A DNA stretch of 64,000 nucleotides. Source: Acephala macrosclerotiorum. Lineage: Eukaryota; Ascomycota; Leotiomycetes; Helotiales; Mollisiaceae. Position numbers and translations under genes: made by a program. The number at the start of each line of letters is the position of its first letter. The first letter of the stretch is position 1. Location: assembly GCA_014904845.1 (NCBI GenBank), contig MU119318.1:101788-165787 (forward strand). Direction: 5' to 3'. Below are positions 59,809 through 64,000 of the stretch, piece after piece. Under the pieces are notes generated by a model. It was not told where the DNA came from and made no database searches. It saw nothing but the letters and a program-made list of their open reading frames with translations.

Positions 59809-62800
59809 TTAGTAATTTTTTTTTTAAAAGAAAACGCTTTTTTTAATTCGTAAACCAAATACAAAAAAGAGTACTATTGCGATTATTAATGTATTATTCC
59901 ACTATCAAATACTAAAAAAAAATTTGATCGTAAATTAATCGTCGTTACGTATTGTAATATTTAATTAATTAAATTAGATTTAAAAAAAAAATTTTAAATT
60001 TGGTATTTATAACTTTCGAATTAATCGAAAATTTTATTTTTGAAAACATTGAAAATATTGAAAAATACTAAAAATATTAAAACAATAATTATACGTTTTT
60101 TTTTTTAATATTGTTTTTTTTAATAATTATTTTTTTTATTATTTTTATTTTCGTCGATTAATTTTTAAACTTTGAAACGTTGTATTTATTTTTGTATTTT
60201 AATATTAAAACGATTAATATTAACGAGCGATTCAAGTACTTTATTAGTATTAAATTTGATTATAGTATCAATTAAATTATTATTTCTAATAATTTATCAA
60301 ATTTCCAAGAATTTTTTACATTTATACGATTGTTTAATAATTATAATATCGATTATAAGACGCTTTTCTTTAGTAGTATCGAGTTTGATTATATACTCGT
60401 AGAAAAAAAAAGAATCAATACAAATAACTACGAAAATTAAATTTAATTCGAATCGTTTTATAATAAAATTAAAAATAATAAAAATCGAAATTTTTATATC
60501 GATTTTTATTATTATTACGTATAACTCAAAAATTAAAATAATACGAATAATTTTTTTGTATTTTATTGAATTTTAATAGAATAAATTATTTCGTAAATCG
60601 AATTATTTATTACTATAAATTTTATTACCAAAAATAATAATATATTCAATTTACGAATTGAAATTTTTATTCATAATAAAAAAATTATTTATAAAAACGA
60701 AAAATTTTATTAAATATAAATCCAAATAAAAAAATTAAAATCTATAATTGAAATTGTTTATTTACTATTGTAATCGTTTATTTAACGTTACAATTTGCTT
60801 TTTTTCGAGATATTAGTATTAAACTATCGTCGATATATCGTACGCAATTTTTGATTGGCAAATAAAATTAATATATGTTTTTCGAATACGTTATTCGAAA
60901 TATGTTTACTTATAAAAGTCTAATTTCGAATTAATTAAATTTAAACGTTTATTTTATTTTTTTTGTGAAAATACAATTCTATTTTCGATTTTATTTATTA
61001 TTAGTTTATATTCATTGAATAATAAAAGAATATTTAACGTAAAAAATTCTATAAATTTAATTAGTAATTTAATCTTTTGTAATTCAAAGTTTTTTAGTTT
61101 TATAAAAGTTTAATTTTTTAAAATGAGTATATCGTTGGTTTGTATATCGATTATTTCGAATAAAATATAATTATTTTTCGTAATAAATAAATAAAGATTG
61201 AAAATTGAAAGTTTTATTAAAAGTTTATTTTTATAATAAATATTATACGTTTTATATTAATGTATTTCTATTTTTGGAATTTTATAAAAAGATTTAATTA
61301 TTTTGAAAACGACGTTCGATAAAAATTTATTTATTATTTTTTTCGGAGATTTGGTAAAAATAATACGTATTAATAGAATTATTAATTGTACGTATATTTA
61401 AATAATATTTTTTAAGTAAAAATTAATTTTCTTGGATTTAAAAAATGAAATTAAAACGATAATAATTTATTAATTAATACATTAAATAATTAAAAATTGA
61501 ATTAATATTATTTTTTTATTTTTATTATTGAATATTTGGATTACAAAACGAGATTTCTCGTATAAAATTATTGTTTTTATATTTTTGATTTTGTTTATTA
61601 GTTTTAAATCGAAAATTTATTAATTATTAATTTTTTTCGAATTATTGAAAATCAATTTAAAGATTTTTTTTGCGATTAATTTATCAATTTTTTTTTTACG
61701 AAAAATTGCGAATAAATCGTTTGAAATAATAATAATTTTTTTTGTGTGAAAATTTATAAATAATTATTTATTTTTAGTTTTTTTTTTTGATTAAATAAAT
61801 TTCGAAAATTTTTATATTTATGTAAATTATTATATAAATATATTTATCGAAATTGGAAACGTAAAAAAAAATTTTTATTACAATTCGAAATAAGTATAAA
61901 TTTTTTTTCGAAGTATATAAAGTTTTTTCGATCGAACGAAATAAATCAAATATATTTTTTTTTGTTTTCAAATTTTTTTTAAAAAAGTTTAATTTTAAAT
62001 TTAAATTTTTTAACAAATTTTTTTTTAATAAATAATTTTTTGATTATTTTTCGAATTATTTAAAGTTTTAATAAAATAATTTTATCGTAATACTACGAAA
62101 ATTTTTTAATTTATTTAGTAATTATAATTAATATATTTCTTTATTTATTATCAAAAGCGTATATAATTCTTTTTATTTTTTGTTTTTTTTTTAAACAAAT
62201 ACGTTTGAATTTAAAAGTAAATCGATTAAATAATAATTCTATGAATTATTTTTTATTCGTAAAACGTTATTAATTTGACGAGTAATGTAATATTTTCAAA
62301 CTGCGATTATTACATTTTTTACCGTTTTAATTTTAATAACAATTGATATTACAAACGCATTTTATTGTAATATTCGAAAGTAAACATTGAAAACAAAAAA
62401 TATAAAAATAATATTATTCGATTTTATTGTATTGTTAATTGTTTTAATTATTATTTGAAATTATTTTTTTTTTCGTAAATTAAAAAATTCTCGAAATAAT
62501 ATATTATACGTACGTTTCAATAAAACGTAATATTTTTTTATTAAATCAATCGAATTATAAATTTTTATTAATATAATTTTCGAATTGATATTTATATTTT
62601 TAATATTATTACGAAATTTTTTAAAATTAAAATTCGTTTCAAAATTATAAATAGTAAATATTGATAATTCAAAATAAATATCGATTTAATATATTCGAAA
62701 AATATTTTATATTTTTTTTATTAATATATTTACAAAGAATTTCACGGTTTAAAATATTATAATTTCGTTTACAATTTGAAATACTAATTTTTCGTCGATT

Positions 62801-64000
62801 TATAATACGTTTAAATAAATGAAATAATTAAAATTATAATCGTCGCGCAATATAAATTTGAAATAATTAAAAAATTTATTATTTATTTAATATTATTAAT
62901 AAAATTTTGTTATTTTTTTAATTTTTTTGAAATTCGTAAAATATTTTTTATGTTTTAATATTCGCACGAATTTAGCGATTGATAAATATTTAAAGTATTT
63001 GTATAATCGTTTGAATTTCGTTTTAATTAAATAACAAATAATAAAATCGATTTTTATCGTAAAAATTTTATAATTACTATAAATCAAATTTTCGAATAAA
63101 TTAAATAATATTTAAAAATATTTAAACGTTTTAATAATAAACGTATATCGTTTATTTTAAACAAATACGTTATTAAAATTATTAAATTTAATTCGCAATT
63201 TATTTATATTTTGAAAATATAGTAAAAAAAGTACGTTTATTAGAACTACGTAAAACGTAATACGTTTAATTGGTATATTGATGTTAATAATTTTAAGAAA
63301 TGAAATTTTGTTGATTTTAAATTTGATTATTGTTTTTTTAATTTTAAATTCGTTTAATTTGATATTTCGAATTTATTGGAAAATTAAATACTAATTTTCG
63401 TTGGTAATCGATCGTTGGACGACGCTAATATCGATTATAATATTTATAAAAACGTTTAATGTGTAGTAATTCGTTAAATACGTTTTTATATTAGTAGATA
63501 TTGAAAGTGATTTCGATTATATTGCGATATTCGATATCGTATAATAAATTGATTGATAATCGAATAATTCGATGATTTTAAATTTATTAATTATATCGTG
63601 GGATATTATAAAATAATTAATCGATCGCGTAATATCGTTTTCGTGTAAATTTCTTTTTTTAATAAGTTCAACGATGAATTGTTCGTATTTTTTAGTAATA
63701 TTAAAATTTAATTTTTCGAATTTAATTACGAATTAAATTATTTTGTTTTTATTAAACGATTTCGATTTTTTAAAATCATTGTATACTTTTTTTTTTTTTT
63801 TTAGCGTATGGCGATATTTTAATAATTTGAGTTTTTATAAATAAAATATTTTTTTTCGTTTTAATATATTGTTAATTTTTTGTAATTAGTTCGATTATTA
63901 TATCAAGTGTTTTTATTGTGATATTTACGGTTTGCGAAGTATAATTTGATTATATTTCGATGGATTTTTCTTTTTTCGATTATAAAAGTTTTAAAGACTA
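59580..64000 (-). mobile_element. RIP-mutated Ty1/copia element, copy B (reverse orientation, partial)
   Basis: A second copy of the family of copy A, on the minus strand. Its 3' LTR is 59580-59808; the interior is colinear with copy A to within one base: the pre-integrase frame starts 3279 bp from the LTR edge (63087) against 3278 in A, and the RT frame 2208 (62016) against 2207. Shared frames include LYKYFKYLSIAKFVRILKHK and NIFDLFRSIEKTLYTSKKN. The 5' LTR lies beyond the window. The left flanking 5 bp are AAAAT. The element sits about 115 bp beyond the gypsy chromodomain. Stops occur throughout; it is inactive. Confidence 0.85.

Noticed and set aside
45955..64000. A centromere or mitochondrial insertion as the cause of the AT-rich block
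   Set aside because: LTRs, target duplication and copia/gypsy domain order explain the sequence, and CpG-restricted survival of C and G points to RIP. A centromeric location is not excluded but nothing here requires it.

Overview
The window looks like nuclear DNA of a filamentous ascomycete (Pezizomycotina). Genes carry many 45-130 nt introns with GT...AG ends and CTAAC-type branch sites. The right-hand 18 kb is extremely AT-rich transposon wreckage with the transition pattern of repeat-induced point mutation (RIP). A Helotiales/Sclerotiniaceae-like source is an inference from overall protein flavour only; no search was run.

Layout. (1) 0-30 kb is a conserved, gene-dense core: the 3' end of a cinnamyl-alcohol-type ADH, RPB2 (Pol II second subunit), PET117 (cytochrome oxidase assembly), VMA10 (V-ATPase subunit G), a TGL2-like lipase with a mitochondrial-type N-terminus, a block of tRNA-like repeats, a small membrane protein, a large SP-RING (PIAS/Siz-type) protein, a BOI1/2-type SH3-SAM-PH polarity protein, an MFS fossil, an alpha-arrestin with a PPSY motif, RPA43 (Pol I), a membrane J-protein and a free methionine-R-sulfoxide reductase. 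(2) 30-46 kb is a decaying accessory zone: a stop-interrupted ORF, a badly broken MFS drug-transporter gene head-to-head with an intact Zn2Cys6 regulator, a Zn-cluster/ankyrin-like protein, a C2H2 protein followed at once by a NACHT-ankyrin (NLR-like) protein, an ankyrin relic and a frameshifted cysteine-rich protein gene. (3) 46-64 kb is a nested transposon cluster: a Ty3/gypsy chromovirus split by a complete Ty1/copia element (copy A, two 229-bp LTRs and a 5-bp target duplication), and just past the gypsy chromodomain a second copy of the same copia family in reverse orientation (copy B, running off the window).

How parts relate. Several housekeeping pairs are divergent from short shared upstream regions (PET117/VMA10 about 270 bp; RPA43/J-protein about 260 bp). 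The MFS pseudogene and the Zn2Cys6 gene have the layout of a regulator with its target, but only the regulator is intact. Gene quality falls towards the transposon block. Exon structures were built by hand from splice signals and reading-frame continuity; each multi-exon model closes to a whole number of codons.
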